Shown in pieces: positions 11,498 to 22,818 of a stretch of DNA of 64,000 nt; the first letter of the stretch is position 1, and each line of letters starts with the position of its first letter. The notes under the pieces are model-generated. The model did not search any database, had not been told where the DNA came from, and was given only the letters and a program-made list of their open reading frames with translations. The DNA comes from Avena insularis (lineage: Eukaryota; Streptophyta; Magnoliopsida; Poales; Poaceae), in assembly GCA_023614405.1 (NCBI GenBank), contig CM042685.1, positions 188,514,257 through 188,578,256 on the forward strand, read 5' to 3'. The position numbers were made by a program, and so were the translations under genes.

Positions 11498-12965
11498 TGA
11501 TGTCTACGCACTTCTATTCTTGTAGACAGTTGTTGGGCCTCCAAGTGCAGAGGTTTGTAGAACAGCAGCAAGTTTCCCTTGAGTAGATTACCCAAGGTTT
11601 ATCGAACTCAGGGAGGAAGTGGTCAAAGGTATTCCCTCTCAAGCAATCCTGCAATCAAGATACAAGAAGTCTCTTGTGTCCCCAACACACCCAATACACT
11701 TGTCAGGTGTATAGGTGCACTAGTTCTGCGAAGATATAGTGAAATACAAGTGGTAACGGTGCCAGAAAATAGCTTGACGGTGAGGTAAAGACTAAAGCAA
11801 GCAAACATGCAACAGATATAGATGCAGCCGGTGTTTCAATATTTAGAAACAAGGCCTAGGGATCATACTTTCACTAGTGAACACTCTCTCATATAAATAT
11901 CCTCTCTTCATGATACTACTCTTAACTACTCTCCGGTTGGACGCTCTAATCATCGATAGGGCTATAGCAGCACTCCTCAAAGTCCGCCTTCCCCAATCTA
12001 GATAACCCACACTGTCACCTTGAGCGCTAGATGGTTCCAACAAACACCAAAATTTCATAGAGACATCCAACTCTAAATATAACTCATAACAAATATTCAA
12101 TCTAGCCAAAGTGCCACACACGGTATGCACGCTGTCACTTTCACACACATGGGGAAAAGCATAGATCTATTAAAGCATAAAGAGGATTTATGTAGACTCA
12201 AACCTAAGTGCCACCATGGCGTGCACGCTGTGACTTTCACACACATGGGGAGAGCAGAGATCTATTAAAGAACTTGAGTAGCAAGGTATATCTACTTGAT
12301 TACAAAGCTCATGATCACAGTATAACCATGCATAGAGAGAGATGAACACATAGCTACCGGTAGAGCCCTTAGACTCGAGGAAGAACTACTCCCTCCTCAT
12401 CATGGGAATAAGCAACGGTGATGAATATGGCGATGGAGGTCAATGGAGATGGCTCAGGGGGCACTTCCTCGTCCCGACAGGGTGCCAGAACAGAGAATTT
12501 CTGTCCCCCGAATATCCCTTTCGGTGGCGGCGGCGCTACGGAGGTTTTTCTGGAAGTATGATTGACGACTTAGGGTTTTCTCATCGGAGGATTCTTATAG
12601 GCGAAGAGGCGAGGCTGGGAGGCGGCCGGAGGACCCACACCCTATCTAGGCACGGGGCAGGGCCCACCCGCGTCTAGGGGGTGTGGTGGCCCTGGTTCGC
12701 CTCTCCGTCTCCCCTCTGGACTTCGTGTCGCCCACGGTAAAATATTGACTTTGGCTTTTGTCCCATCCAATTCCGAGAATATTGATTTTCTGCCTTTCTG
12801 GAACCAAAAACAGAAGAAAATAGGAAACTGGCACTATGGCAACTTGTTAATAGGTCAGTTCGAGAAAAGATATAAAAACACCTCAAAGTGTAGACAAAGC
12901 AAAGCAAAGTAGATATTAAACAAGCATGGAGCATAAAAAATTATAGATACGTTTATTATGTATCA
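11498..12965 (-). repeat. B 5' LTR
   Basis: About 1.47 kb, TGAT...ATCA termini on the plus strand (TGATGTCTACGC at the left, TATGTATCA at the right). The minus-strand TATA box is at 12594-12599. The R-U5 half (left part on the plus strand) is unlike that of the D LTR, while the U3 half is shared with A and D. Confidence 0.88.
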
Positions 12966-13746
12966 ACTACTCAAGTGCTTTAATAGATCTCTGCTCTCCC
13001 CATGTGTGTAAAAGTGACAGCGTGCATACCATGGTGGCACTTAGGCTAGAGTCTATATAAATACTCAAGTGCTTCAATAGATCTCTGCTCTCCCCATGTG
13101 TGTGAAAGTGACAGCGTGCACGCTGTGGTGGCACTTAGGCTAGAGTTCATAAATCTTTATCATGAGTATATTTTGAGTTGGTTTTCTCTATGAAATTGTG
13201 GTGTTTGTTGGAACCATCTAGCGCTCAAGGTGACAGTGTGGGGTTATCTAGATTGAGGAAGGCGGACATTCAGGAGTGTTTTTATAGCCCTACCATGGAT
13301 TATAGTGTTCAACTAGAGAGTAGTTCAGGGTAGTATCATAAAGAGAATATATTTATTGAGAGTGTTCACTAGTGAAAGTATGATCCCTAGGCCTTGTTTC
13401 TAAGCATTGAAACACCGTTTACAACTAGATCTGTTGCATGTTTGCTTGCTTCCATCTTTTTGCCTTTAGTCTTTTCTTTCTGGCACCGTTACCACTTGTA
13501 TTTCACTATCTCTTCGCCGAACTAGTGCACCTATACACCTGACAAGTGTATTAGCTGTGTTGGGGACACAAGAGACTTCTTGTATCTTGATTGCAGGGTT
13601 GCTTGAGAGGGATACCTTTGACCACTTCCTCCCTGAGTTCGATAAACCTTGGGTAATCCACTTAAGGGAAACTTGCTGCTGTTCTACAAACCTCTGCACT
13701 TGGAGGCCGAACAACTGTCTGCAAGAATAGAAGTGCGTAGACATCA
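12966..13746 (+). repeat. A 3' LTR, R-U5 part (right of the B insertion)
   Basis: It continues the LTR broken at 6129 and ends with the inverted-repeat terminus ATCA at 13746. A tandem duplication of about 80-90 bp is visible at its start: two copies of a block running from ACTCAAGTGCTT to GGCACTTAGGCTAGAG (12968-13054 and 13063-13145). Confidence 0.85.
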
Positions 13747-14440
13747 AAGTGAAAACGCCAACCATTAGCACCCTTCTCAGGTGAGAGGGGATAGCCAATA
13801 AGAGCACCAAACTCTAACCATGTGGCAGTTAATAGCTGATTCTTGGTCATCCACTTCAAGGTGCCATTGATAGGATCCGTCTCCATGTGAAGAGTGGAGA
13901 AGAACTGAGCAATAGAGGTTTCATCAAAGTTCTGACAGTGCTCCATGATGGGAATCAGTCCAAAGTTTCTGCACAGCTCAAGAGCTTCCCCAAAGTACTC
14001 AGGCTTGCTTTCCATATGAGTCACATTGATGTATTTCTGAGGGGCAACAACAAACTTTGGCTTTGTGGCATAGATCTCTGGAAAGATTTCCTCTTGGCGG
14101 CGATTGTGGAAAAGGGAATCCAAGCAAATAGGATCACGCGGAACAAGATAGGGATCAACCTAGCGAAACACTGCATAGGCCTTCTGAGACCACTTGGAGA
14201 TCTTGACTTTGGAAGAATCTGGCCCAGCAGCGGTGCCCTTTTGAGAGGCAAGGGTAGGCCGCTTCCCTTCAGCAACAGCAGCACGGCAAGCAGCAGCAGC
14301 CTTCTGACGGGCAGTCTGAGTGGGAGGTCGTAGAACCTCTTGGTCTTCTTCATCAATCTTGGAGGAATACAGTTGCGCTTGCCTCTATGGGAACCACCTT
14401 GCCGTGAGAAGAAAGCAAAGAATAGGGAGGGATGGAGGGA
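13747..14440 (-). pseudogene. Unidentified ORF downstream of C1 pol (env-like position), truncated
   Basis: An open stretch on the minus strand runs from about 14130 to 13747, where element A cuts it. With one stop or frameshift it appears to extend upstream, through an Ala/Lys/Arg-rich part, to about 14440. The readable part is polar and globular-looking. It has motifs such as FHNRRQEEIFPEIY and FGALIGYPLS, no zinc knuckle and no obvious signal peptide or membrane segment. It is preceded on the same strand by a TATA-bearing block (14512-15480). Its place after RNase H is where SIRE elements carry their env-like ORF, but the sequence gives no env feature. It could also be ORF1 of a different element fused here. 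Confidence 0.4.
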
Positions 14441-14511
14441 TAAGTGCACAAGTTCAAAAAAGAAATAAAGAGAGATTGAAAAAATACATGCAGTGAATCT
14501 TATACAGTGCA

Positions 14512-15480
14512 CCGGAATTCCGGTGAATGGCCGGAACTTCCGGTGAAAAAGTCACCATCGGAAGTTCCGTTCGTGACCCACCGAAAGTTCCGGTGAGGTC
14601 ACGAACACAACGGTTCAACAAGAAACTGCAAGGAAAACAAATTTGGAGTGCACATATACGGTTTCACACACATGTATTGGTTTAATCTACCCTAGCAATG
14701 GTATTCCTAGGCCTACCAAGATCTCCCAACAAGTTCTAGCCAAATAACAAGCCTAGACATGATGAGCCCTAACTCAAGCAATGGGATGAGTAAGATCTCC
14801 ATGACTGGAGGGAGTTGAGGGAAAATAACAGGGTCCATGGCGGGAGATAGAGGTGGGGAAGGCTCCCACGGAGCAGATCTGGAAGTGGTTGGCCGGAGAC
14901 AGAGGGGCCAGAGCACCTCCGCGGGGTCGTTGTTGTTGGCGGCTGCTACAAATAGAACGTGGGTCTTGGGGAAAGAAAACTGGGAGAAGACCCCGTTTTT
15001 TCCAGGGCCCGCATTATATAGGTCGAAGAGCCTCACCGGAAGTTCTCGTGGTTGAAAGGAAGTTCTGGTGAACCTGAAGTTCCGAGCACACGCGGAAGTA
15101 ACCAAGTCAGGGAGAAGTTCTGGAGAGCTTCGCACTTACAGGTACTTCCGGCAGCTGGCCGGAATTTTCGATGATGCCAAAAACAATTTCCTAGGATTGG
15201 AAGAGATCAAGGAAGAACTTGTGCAGGGAATAGAAGAGGGCTTTGGGAAAGAAAAGGCTTGGGATAGAGAGATCAAACTATGAATAACCAAAACAACAAA
15301 AGACGCAAGAAAAACACAAGAACAACCAAGCACAAAAATACAAGGAAAACCAAACAAGAAACACAAAGAGTCAGTGGGCCGAGGACACCTTATATAAGAG
15401 TAAATGGCTTGACACCACGAAGATATATCTTGGGTTCATTACCAACACTCATCATGAAGCTTAAATGGTCTCCCTAAGAG
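14512..15480 (-). promoter_or_regulatory. LTR-like promoter block with CCGGAAGTTCCGG motifs inside C1
   Basis: Between pol and the downstream ORF lies about 1 kb with no pol homology. It carries a TATA-like box (minus strand CCTATATAAT, 15013-15022) and clusters of quasi-palindromic CCGGAA-x-TTCCGG motifs on both sides: four within 14511-14600 and several within 15028-15170. The C1 5' LTR and the SIRE-type solo LTR at 55665 have the same arrangement, a motif array followed by a TATA box within a GGGCC-rich context. The block may be an internal promoter, or the remnant of an LTR from another SIRE-type element. No TG/CA ends were found to decide. Confidence 0.4.
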
Positions 15481-15664
15481 ACTATAGAGTATGAAATTTT
15501 TAATGTGCGCACAATAGGGATAGTGTTTGTTCATAAGAGGAACTACACTCCCCCTAAGTCCATGCCTGCATCCAAACAAAGATACACATTGAGACATGGG
15601 TAGGTGTGCAAGGTACTCAAGCCACATTGCTCGAATCTATGATATTTAGCTCATGCCTTAACTC

Positions 15665-17158
15665 TCAGAACCTTGCTTCATCTAGAGGCTTCGTGAAAAG
15701 ATCCGCAAGATTGGCCTTGGTGGGAACATACTCCAAAGAAATGTCTCCTCTTGCAACATGGTCCCAAATGAAATGATGACGAATCTCAATATGCTTGGTA
15801 TGGTTGTGTTGCACGGGGTTGTGAGCGATGGCAATAGCACTCTCATTGTCACAAAGAAGAGGCACCTTGTCAAAAGAAAGTCCAAGATCCTTCAAGGTTT
15901 GCTTCATCCATAGAAATTGAGCACATTAACTTGTGGTGGAGATGTACTCAGCTTCGGCAGTGGACATAGACACACAGTTTTGCTTCTTTGAGGACCAACA
16001 CACCAAGGATCTCCCAATAAATTGACAAGCTCCAGAGGTTGACTTCCTTCCCACTTTGTCTCCAGCCCAATCCAAGTCCGTGTATCCAATGAGGTCAAAG
16101 CTGGCTCCCTTGGGGTACCACAACCCAAAGTTTGGGGTATGAACCAAATATCGAAAGATTCTCTTGACCGTCACCTTATGTCTTTCTTTTGGTGCATCTT
16201 GGAATCTTGCACACATACCCACACTCAACATAATATCCGGTCGGGATGCACAAACATTGAGCAAAGAACCAATCATAGATCGATAAAGTTTTTGATCCAC
16301 ATCCTTACCCTTAGGATCGAGATCAAGATTAACCTTAGTTGGCAGGAGAGTCTTGGCACCTTTGACTTGATCAAAATTGAACTTCTTGAGACTGTCTTGA
16401 ATGCATTTGGCTTGGTTGATGTAGGTCCCCTCCATCAATTGTTTGACTTCGAATCCAAGGAAGAACTCCAACTCTCCCATCATAGACATCTCTAAGCGAT
16501 CGGTCATGAGCTTGGCAAAATCCTCATTAAAAGCTTTGTTAATAGACCCAAAGATAATGTCATCAACATAGATTAGGCAAACGAACAAGTGACCTCCTAC
16601 TCTCTTAGTAAAAAGAGTGGGATCAATGAGGCCCACTTCAAAACCATGGTCTAACAAGAGCTCTCTAAGGCAATCATACCACGCACATGGGGCTTGTTTG
16701 AGACCACAGAGTGCCTTATTGAGCTTGTAGACATGGTTCAGGAAAAGTGGATCCTCAAATCCCGGAGGTTTCTTGACGTATACCAACTCTTTCAAAGGAC
16801 CATTAAGGAAAGCACTCTTAACATCCATTTGTTGCAACTTAAAGCTATGATGAGTGGCAAAATCAAGAAGCATACGAATGGATTCAAGGAGAGCAACGGG
16901 GGCATAAGTCTCACCGTATTCAATGCCCTCAACTTGTGAGTATCCTTGGGCAACTAACCTTGCCTTGTTGCGCACGACTATCCCATTTGCATCACACTTG
17001 TTCTTGAAGACCCACTTGGTTCCAATGATGTTTTGACAATCTTTAGGCCGCTCAACCAAAGTCCATACTTTGTTCCTCTTGAAGTTGTGAAGTTCTTCAT
17101 TCATAGCGTCGAGCCAATCATCATCTTCAAGAGCCTCGAAGACTTTCTGTGGTTCCAC
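15665..17158 (-). pseudogene. C1 reverse transcriptase and RNase H
   Basis: It encodes the Copia reverse transcriptase, which copies element RNA into DNA, and the RNase H that removes the RNA. The frame 17158-15926 (410 codons) starts in the conserved WxxAMxEE region (DWLDAMNEEL). It continues through KARLVAQGYSQ, QMDVKSAFLNG, the catalytic YVDD (in CLIYVDDIIFG), GELEFFLG, the DLDWAGD motif and STAEAEY. A frame break near 15915 separates the RNase H end, 15907-15665, which has DNESAI and LFTKPL. All landmark residues are present, but the breaks and the missing link to integrase mean it is not translated as one protein. Confidence 0.88.
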
Positions 17159-17317
17159 ATAAGAGATAAAATCATGGTGAGAGCTAAAAGAGGCTAATTA
17201 CCTCCTAGTAGTGGAACCTCTATTGAAATCTCCATAAACATTATCAAGGATATGGCCATCTCGGATGAGATTGGTGAGATGATAAGCTTGACGGCAAGCT
17301 TGAGAATCAACACGAGA

Positions 17318-17851
17318 TTATTGAGCAATCACTTGGTCATCTCCACCATTTGAGTCCCCGCCTTGAATATAAGCACGAAGACGAGGATCATCTTCATCAA
17401 TCTGCACCTCAGAAGAGTCATCATTTGGAGAGGAAGGGGTAGAGCCTTGATCAACATTAGCTTTCCCTTGTTCTTGACTAGCTTGACCTTGTTCTTGACT
17501 AGCTTGACCTTGGGAGATGTCATGAGAAGGAGCCCCATCTTGGGGAGTTAGATGTTGTTGATGAAGAGCTTGAGTATCGGGGCTTGAAGAGTCATGAGCA
17601 TGGGGAGCTTCAGAAGAGCTTGAGGGATCTTGTGCCAAAATAGAGGGTCCTTGAGGGGCAAGATGACCTTGTGAGAGTGAGGGCTCCACTTGATTAGAGC
17701 TTGGTCCTTCTCCTTCGGCCACAAGGGGATCCTCAATTGGGAGGTAGAAAACCACACCCATTCTTCTTATGGCCTTGGGAGGAATTTCATCACTTGGATC
17801 ATGAACACCATCTTCCCTAACAAGGGACTCATGATATTCATCAAACTTCAC
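17318..17851 (-). pseudogene. C1 linker between integrase and reverse transcriptase
   Basis: An open frame rich in Ser, Pro, Gln and Asp, with a short repeat (ASQEQGQ twice and a variant, about residues 110-130). Copia polyproteins carry such low-complexity linkers between integrase and reverse transcriptase. No catalytic motif is expected. A stop at 17318 and the gap to 17158 break the frame. Confidence 0.6.
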
Positions 17852-17935
17852 ATTGCTCGTCTCTTCAACCCTTCCATTGGCTTTGTTGTAGACTCTATAA
17901 GCATGGGAATGATTTGAGTAACCAACAAAAATTCC

Positions 17936-19087
17936 TTATTGTGCCTTGTATTCAAACTTGGACAAACGAACTCCTTTCTTGAGAATGTAGAACTTGCAAC
18001 CAAACACTCGAAAGTAGCTAACATTGGGCTTCTTCCCTATGAGCAACTCATAAGGGGTCTTGTTCTTTTTATTGCGAAGGTAAATCCGGTTGGTTGCATG
18101 ACAAGCGGTGGAGATGGCTTCGGCCCGAAATTTGTATGGAGACTTGAATTCAGCTAGCATAGACTGAGCCACATCCATCAAAGTATGATTCTTCCTTTCG
18201 GCAAAACCATTTTGTTGAGGGGTATAAGGAGTGGAGTATTGATGCTTGATATCTTCATCACTAAGAAACTCATCCAAGGTATAGTTCTTGAACTCGGTGC
18301 CATTGTCACTTCGGATGGAGAGAATGGTTGCATTGTGTTTCCATTGAACTTCATTAGCAAAGTCGATGACGTTTTGTTGAGTCTCACTTTTGTACTTGAA
18401 GAAGAACACACAAGTGTATCTAGAGAAATCATCCACAATGACCAAACAGTACGTCTTGCCTCCAAGACTATCATGAGAGGGAGGACCAAAGAGGTCCATG
18501 TGTAAGAGTTCCAAGCATCTTTCCGTGGTGATTTGATTGAGAGCTTTGTGGGGAGTTTCATGCATCTTTCCTTCAATACAAGCCCTACACACACTATCTT
18601 TGGAAAAACAAACATCGTTAAGACCAAGGATGTGGCCCTCAGAGTGAAGTCTTTGCAAAGGTCTCATGTTAACATGGGCTAGGCGGCGATGCCACAACAC
18701 GCCCTTGTCGACTTTAGCATAGATACATAGAGCATGAGGAGTGGTGGTCCCCGAAAATTCCACCACATACAAGTCATGCTCTATATACCCTATGAAAGCC
18801 ACCTTGAGAGACTTGCTCCACATGAGGACCATAGACTGCCCATTAAAGAAATAAGAAAGACCCATAATGGCAAGATCATGAACTGAAAGTAAATTGTAAC
18901 CGAAGGTTTTGATAAGCATGACGTCAATCAAGGATACATCCGGGGTTACCACCACTTTGCCAAAACCCAATACCTGAGAACTTGTTTTATCACCGTAGGA
19001 GACCATAGTGTTGGAAATATTTGGCCTTATCTCCATCATGATATACTTGCTTCCGGTCATGTGACTTGTGGCGCCGCTATCAAGCAC
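17936..19087 (-). pseudogene. C1 protease and integrase
   Basis: The 383-codon frame opens with the Copia aspartic protease motif DSGATSHM, so the first residues are the protease active site. Next come the GAG-pre-integrase/zinc-binding region, with H-x-x-x-H (HRRLAH) and C-x-x-C (CRAC), and then the integrase core. The core has the acidic triad in HMDLFGP, RSDNGTEF and FAERKN. The integrase inserts element cDNA into host DNA. The frame is open throughout but ends at a stop at 17936, before the linker. It overlaps by a few bases, in another frame, with the upstream block ending at 19080, which indicates a frameshift. Confidence 0.88.
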
Positions 19088-19970
19088 CCATTTTGCTCCA
19101 CCGGAAGCATAGTCCTACAAGAAAATCAAGCTTTGGTTTTAGGTACCCATTTTGCAGTGGGTCCCCTTTTCTTAGTAACAAGAATCTTTGGCACCCAAAT
19201 GGTCCAATGATAATCATGCGTGTAAGAAGTTCCAACATATTTAGCATAGACATGACCATCATATGACTTGCAAATAATGTAAGAGGGACTGTTCTTTCCA
19301 GCAAAGTTGTCACTTTTTGCAAGTTCGTGGGACCATGAGAGGGTCCTAGAGCTTTGCCCTTGTTCTTTCTCCTCTTCTTGTTTTTCTTCTTCTTCTTAGC
19401 CTTGGCAAGTTGATCCTTCAACACCCTTTTCTCCCCAATGAGATGCTCATGCTTGCAACAAGGGTTAGAAGATCTAGACAAGTCTATAATTTGCACAGCG
19501 GAAGACTTAGCATGTTCACAAGTTAGTTGAGTTTGAAGTTGTTCATGGGCTTCAAAAAGACTTGAAAATTTTCTCTCCAAGGCTTTGTGTTCCTCTTTGA
19601 GTTTGTCAAAGTCTTCTCGATTCCTGTCATGACCAACACCAAACTCAACTTTCTCCTTTTTAAGCACCTTAACCAAAGCTAGAGCATGATCACATTATTT
19701 AGTGAGGGTGCACATGGAGTCCTTATGGTCATCTACAAGCTTAGACACATTTTCCTCAAGATTTATTCTCATATTTTGTTCATCCTCAAGACTTTGAGTG
19801 AGAGAAGCAATTTCATCGGTGGCATATCTTTCATTTTTACTTAGCAAGTCAAGAAGTTCTTCCTTTTCATCTATAGCATCCCTAGCATTATCAAGTTGGG
19901 AAAGCAAGGAATCAAAGCAAGTTTTAGTCTCTTCATCCAAGGTAGCAATAAACTCACACATGTCTATCAT
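19080..19970 (-). pseudogene. C1 coiled-coil-rich region between gag and protease
   Basis: Two open stretches (19970-19695 and 19676-19080) separated by a stop. The sequence is rich in Glu, Lys and Leu with long heptad-like runs, including a KKKKKNKKRRKN basic patch near the end. The position between the zinc knuckle and the protease suggests the C-terminal part of the long SIRE-type gag. No enzymatic motif is visible. Confidence 0.55.
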
Positions 19971-19984
19971 CTCTTTCTTTATCT

Positions 19985-21010
19985 CTAGACCTTCAAGGTC
20001 AAGAGAGGAAGGCTCACTGAGATGGGTTGAGGAGTGGGTTTAGATTTTACCTCGATGGCCTTGGCCATGAGACACTTTTGGTTGGAGGAGATGACATTCT
20101 TGTTTGGTGAGTCGAAGACGGACAATCGTGGAGTAGAGGTAGTAGCAATAGTAGCAAATCCCACAATCTCTCCCCCTTGGACTTCATCATCATCATCATC
20201 ATCATCTTCATCCGTGCCCAAAAGGTATTCTTCATGGACCATAATAGCCCTTTCCTTGTTGACAACATTCTTGATTGTGTAGTTCTTGTTCAAAGGATGA
20301 AGAGGACTTGACTTGATCTTGCGGATGAGATGACCATCATTGTCTTCACGGTTCTCAAAGGGACACCTAGCCACAAAGTGACTCTTGTTATTGCAATTGT
20401 AGCATGATCTCCCTTTGGGAGCCTTGTTGGATGAGTTGAATCTTGTGTTGTTCCTTGACCTTGACTTGATGCCAGGATTGTTCCAAAAAGCTCTTGAAGC
20501 GAGGGCAAGATGTTCGTTGAAGGCGCACTTGAGATCCTCTTGAGACCACTCACTCGATGTATCATCATCAACTTCAAATTCCTTGGCCTTCAATGCAAGA
20601 TTCACTTTTGTTGATCCTATTGACCTAGCACGAGCATACTCCGCGTTCTTCTTGGCAATGGTCATGGAAATCACTTCACCCAAGACTTCTTGGGAGGTCA
20701 TTAAGTGAAAGTTGGTTCTTCCCTTAATGGAGTTGAGCTTTTGTTCTTCAAATGGAAGGAGAGCTTGAATGAACTTCCTATTCATGAACTTGTCATCAAC
20801 ATAGGTGACACCAAGATCCCTCATAGTGCAACAAAGGACCTTGAGCCGCCTATTCATGTCTTTAGGAGTCTCATAATCTTGCATAGCAAAACCATCGCAC
20901 TCATTGTTGACTTCATCAAACTTGGAGCTTTGGATGCTTGCATTCCCAACAAACAGTTCGGTGAGCTGATCCCATGCTTTCTTGGCGGTGTTGAATTGGC
21001 GAATGTGAGC
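19985..21010 (-). pseudogene. C1 gag, C-terminal part with zinc knuckle
   Basis: Gag builds the particle that packages element RNA. This half contains the UBN2-like gag core, of which the DYETPKDMNRRLKVL stretch near 20870 is part. It also has a CCHC zinc knuckle (C-x2-C-x4-H-x4-C, CYNCNNKSHFVARC) near 20400-20360. An Asp run follows about 70 residues later. The upstream half of the same gene lies at 26560-27174, with element D (21016-26554) in between. The TSD AAAGT flanks D at 21011-21015 and 26555-26559. Apart from D, the frame here is open from 20884 to 19985. Confidence 0.85.
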
Positions 21011-21015
21011 AAAGT

Positions 21016-22571
21016 TGATACGTCAGAAACGTATCTATAATTTTTTATGCTCCATGCTTGTTTAGTATCTACTTTGCTTTGCTTGTCTACACTTTGAGGT
21101 GCTTTTTACATGTTTTCGGGTACTAACCTATTAACAAGTTGCCACAGTGCCAGTTGCCTGTTTTCTGCTGTTTTTGGTTTCAGAAAAGTTAGTAAAGAAA
21201 TATTCTCGGAATTGGAAGGGCCAAACGTCAAAGTCAATTACTTTCCATGGGGAACAAGAAGTCCAGAGGGGAGACGGAGACGCAAGCCAGGGCGGCCACC
21301 CCCCCTAGGCGCAGGTGGGCCCTGCCCCGCGCCTGGTAGGGTTTGACCCCCCTGGCCACCTCCTCAGCCTCCCCCTTCGCCTATAAGAAGCCCCCGATGC
21401 AGAAACCCTAAGCAACCCAATCAAATATCCACGAAACCGTCTATAGCCACTGCCACCATCATCCCTAGATCGGGGGATCTGAAGTTCTTCCCGGCACCCT
21501 GCCGGAGGGAAGATCATCCCGGAGGCCTTCTCTCTGGTATGATGCATGAGTAGTCCCACCTTGGACTATGGGTCCATGTAGTAGCTAGATGGTTGTATCT
21601 CCTCCTTTGTGCTTTCATGTATAGATCACGTGAGCTCCGTTCATTATCAAGATCTAATCTATTTGTAATCATGCATGTTGTGTTTGTGGGGATCCGATGG
21701 ATATTGAAATTATTATGTTGGTTTGATTAATGGTTTTGTCTTTATGATTCTATCATGCCTGTGTTGTTTGTGATCTTTCATGCTCTCCGTTGTTAGTAGC
21801 TATCTTGGCTAACTAGTTGCTAGTGACTCCAAGAGGGGGTATTTATGCTCAATAGTGGATTCATGCCTCTAGTTTCCAAGGGAAGTGACAATAATCTCTA
21901 CGGTTGTAGATGTGCTATTGCTACTAGGGAGAAAACAATGGTCTCTTGTTCATGGAACATGTGGACTGTTTACCTTACACACTTTGCTTAAAGAAGTTGT
22001 CTGTTGCTTGCAACTTAATACTGGAGGGGGTTCGGATGATAACCTGAAGGTGGACTTCTAGTCATAGATGCAGTTGGATAGCGGTCTATGTATCTTGTTG
22101 TATTGCCCAATCGAATCTCATAGGATCTTTCTGACTAGTAATTTCATTGTTATGCCTTGCTCAGTTCCTGTCAATTACCCTGATGTAATTTGTTTACCCT
22201 TCATGCCATGTTGTTTATCTAAGGAGAGCACCTCTAGTGAACTATGGACCCCGGTCCAATATTTACCATTGATACATCTTCCACTATTACTTGTTTACTT
22301 GCTGCAAACCATTACCTTTCACACCATACATTTAATCCTTGGTTACAGCAAACCGGTGAGCTTGACAACCTCACTGATTCGTTGGGGAAAAGTCTTGAGT
22401 TTGTGTTGTGCAGGTATCCGCGTTGCTTGTAACACCTATGTGACGTTTCCTTCCTCCTACTGGTTCGATAACCTCGGTTTCTTACTGAGGGAAACTTGCT
22501 GATGTGCTGCTTCATACCTTGCTCTTGGGGTTTCCAACGAAGCGTCCCACGACAAGTGGTGGGCGCCATCA
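21016..22571 (+). repeat. D 5' LTR
   Basis: 1556 bp with TGATACGTC...GCCATCA ends, the 4-bp inverted terminal repeat TGAT/ATCA, and a TATA box (TATAAG, 21382-21387). The first 600 or so bases resemble the U3 of A and B; the rest does not. Confidence 0.9.
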
Positions 22572-22581
22572 AGCTATTTTC

Positions 22582-22599
22582 TGGCGCCGTTGCCGGGGA
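22582..22599 (+). other. D primer binding site (tRNA-Asp type)
   Basis: TGGCGCCGTTGCCGGGGA, 10 bases after the LTR end, is complementary to the 3' end of plant tRNA-Asp. Only one copy is present, unlike in B. Confidence 0.9.
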
Positions 22600-22818
22600 G
22601 GCTAAGGACGTCTTCAATAGGGGAGTCCTTCACTTCCTTTCTCTTTACTTTGTTTTTAGTTGTTTTGTTTCTTTTGCTTGGTTTTGTTTGCCTCTTTCTA
22701 AAAAAACCAAAAAAATAGTCTAGTTTGGTTTGCTTTCTTTATTCAAAAACACAAAAAAAATATAGTTCCTGCTCTAGTTGCCACCATTTCTTGTTTTGGA
22801 CCAATCTTTATTTCACCT

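Larger units (their letters stand above)
6130..12965 (-). mobile_element. B: complete Athila-like non-autonomous LTR element nested in A's LTR
   Basis: A full minus-strand element of about 6.8 kb, with LTRs 6130-7619 and 11498-12965, a polypurine tract next to the left LTR (about 7620-7640) and a tRNA-Asp-type primer site (11470-11487). It carries one degenerate ORF (10479-11222) and no recognisable protease, reverse transcriptase or integrase, so it depends on enzymes from elsewhere. Flanking pentamers are GCTAC (6125-6129) and ACTAC (12966-12970), a TSD with one later change. Removing B rejoins the LTR of A exactly. In the first 250 or so aligned bases of the two LTRs I count about 13 differences by eye, so the insertion is not recent. 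Confidence 0.88.
3997..13746 (+). mobile_element. A: Athila-like non-autonomous LTR element, 3' part, split by B
   Basis: This plus-strand element is cut at its left by T1. Visible parts are 3' internal sequence (3997-5466), a polypurine tract (about 5448-5465) and the 3' LTR. The LTR runs 5467-6129, is interrupted by element B (6130-12965), resumes at 12966 and ends ...GTAGACATCA at 13746. After 13746 the sequence is Copia element C1, so A inserted into C1. The internal part matches the corresponding 3' internal regions of B (reverse complement, about 7620-9800) and D (about 24290-25650), and no coding domain is visible in it. The 5' half is outside the window. Confidence 0.8.
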
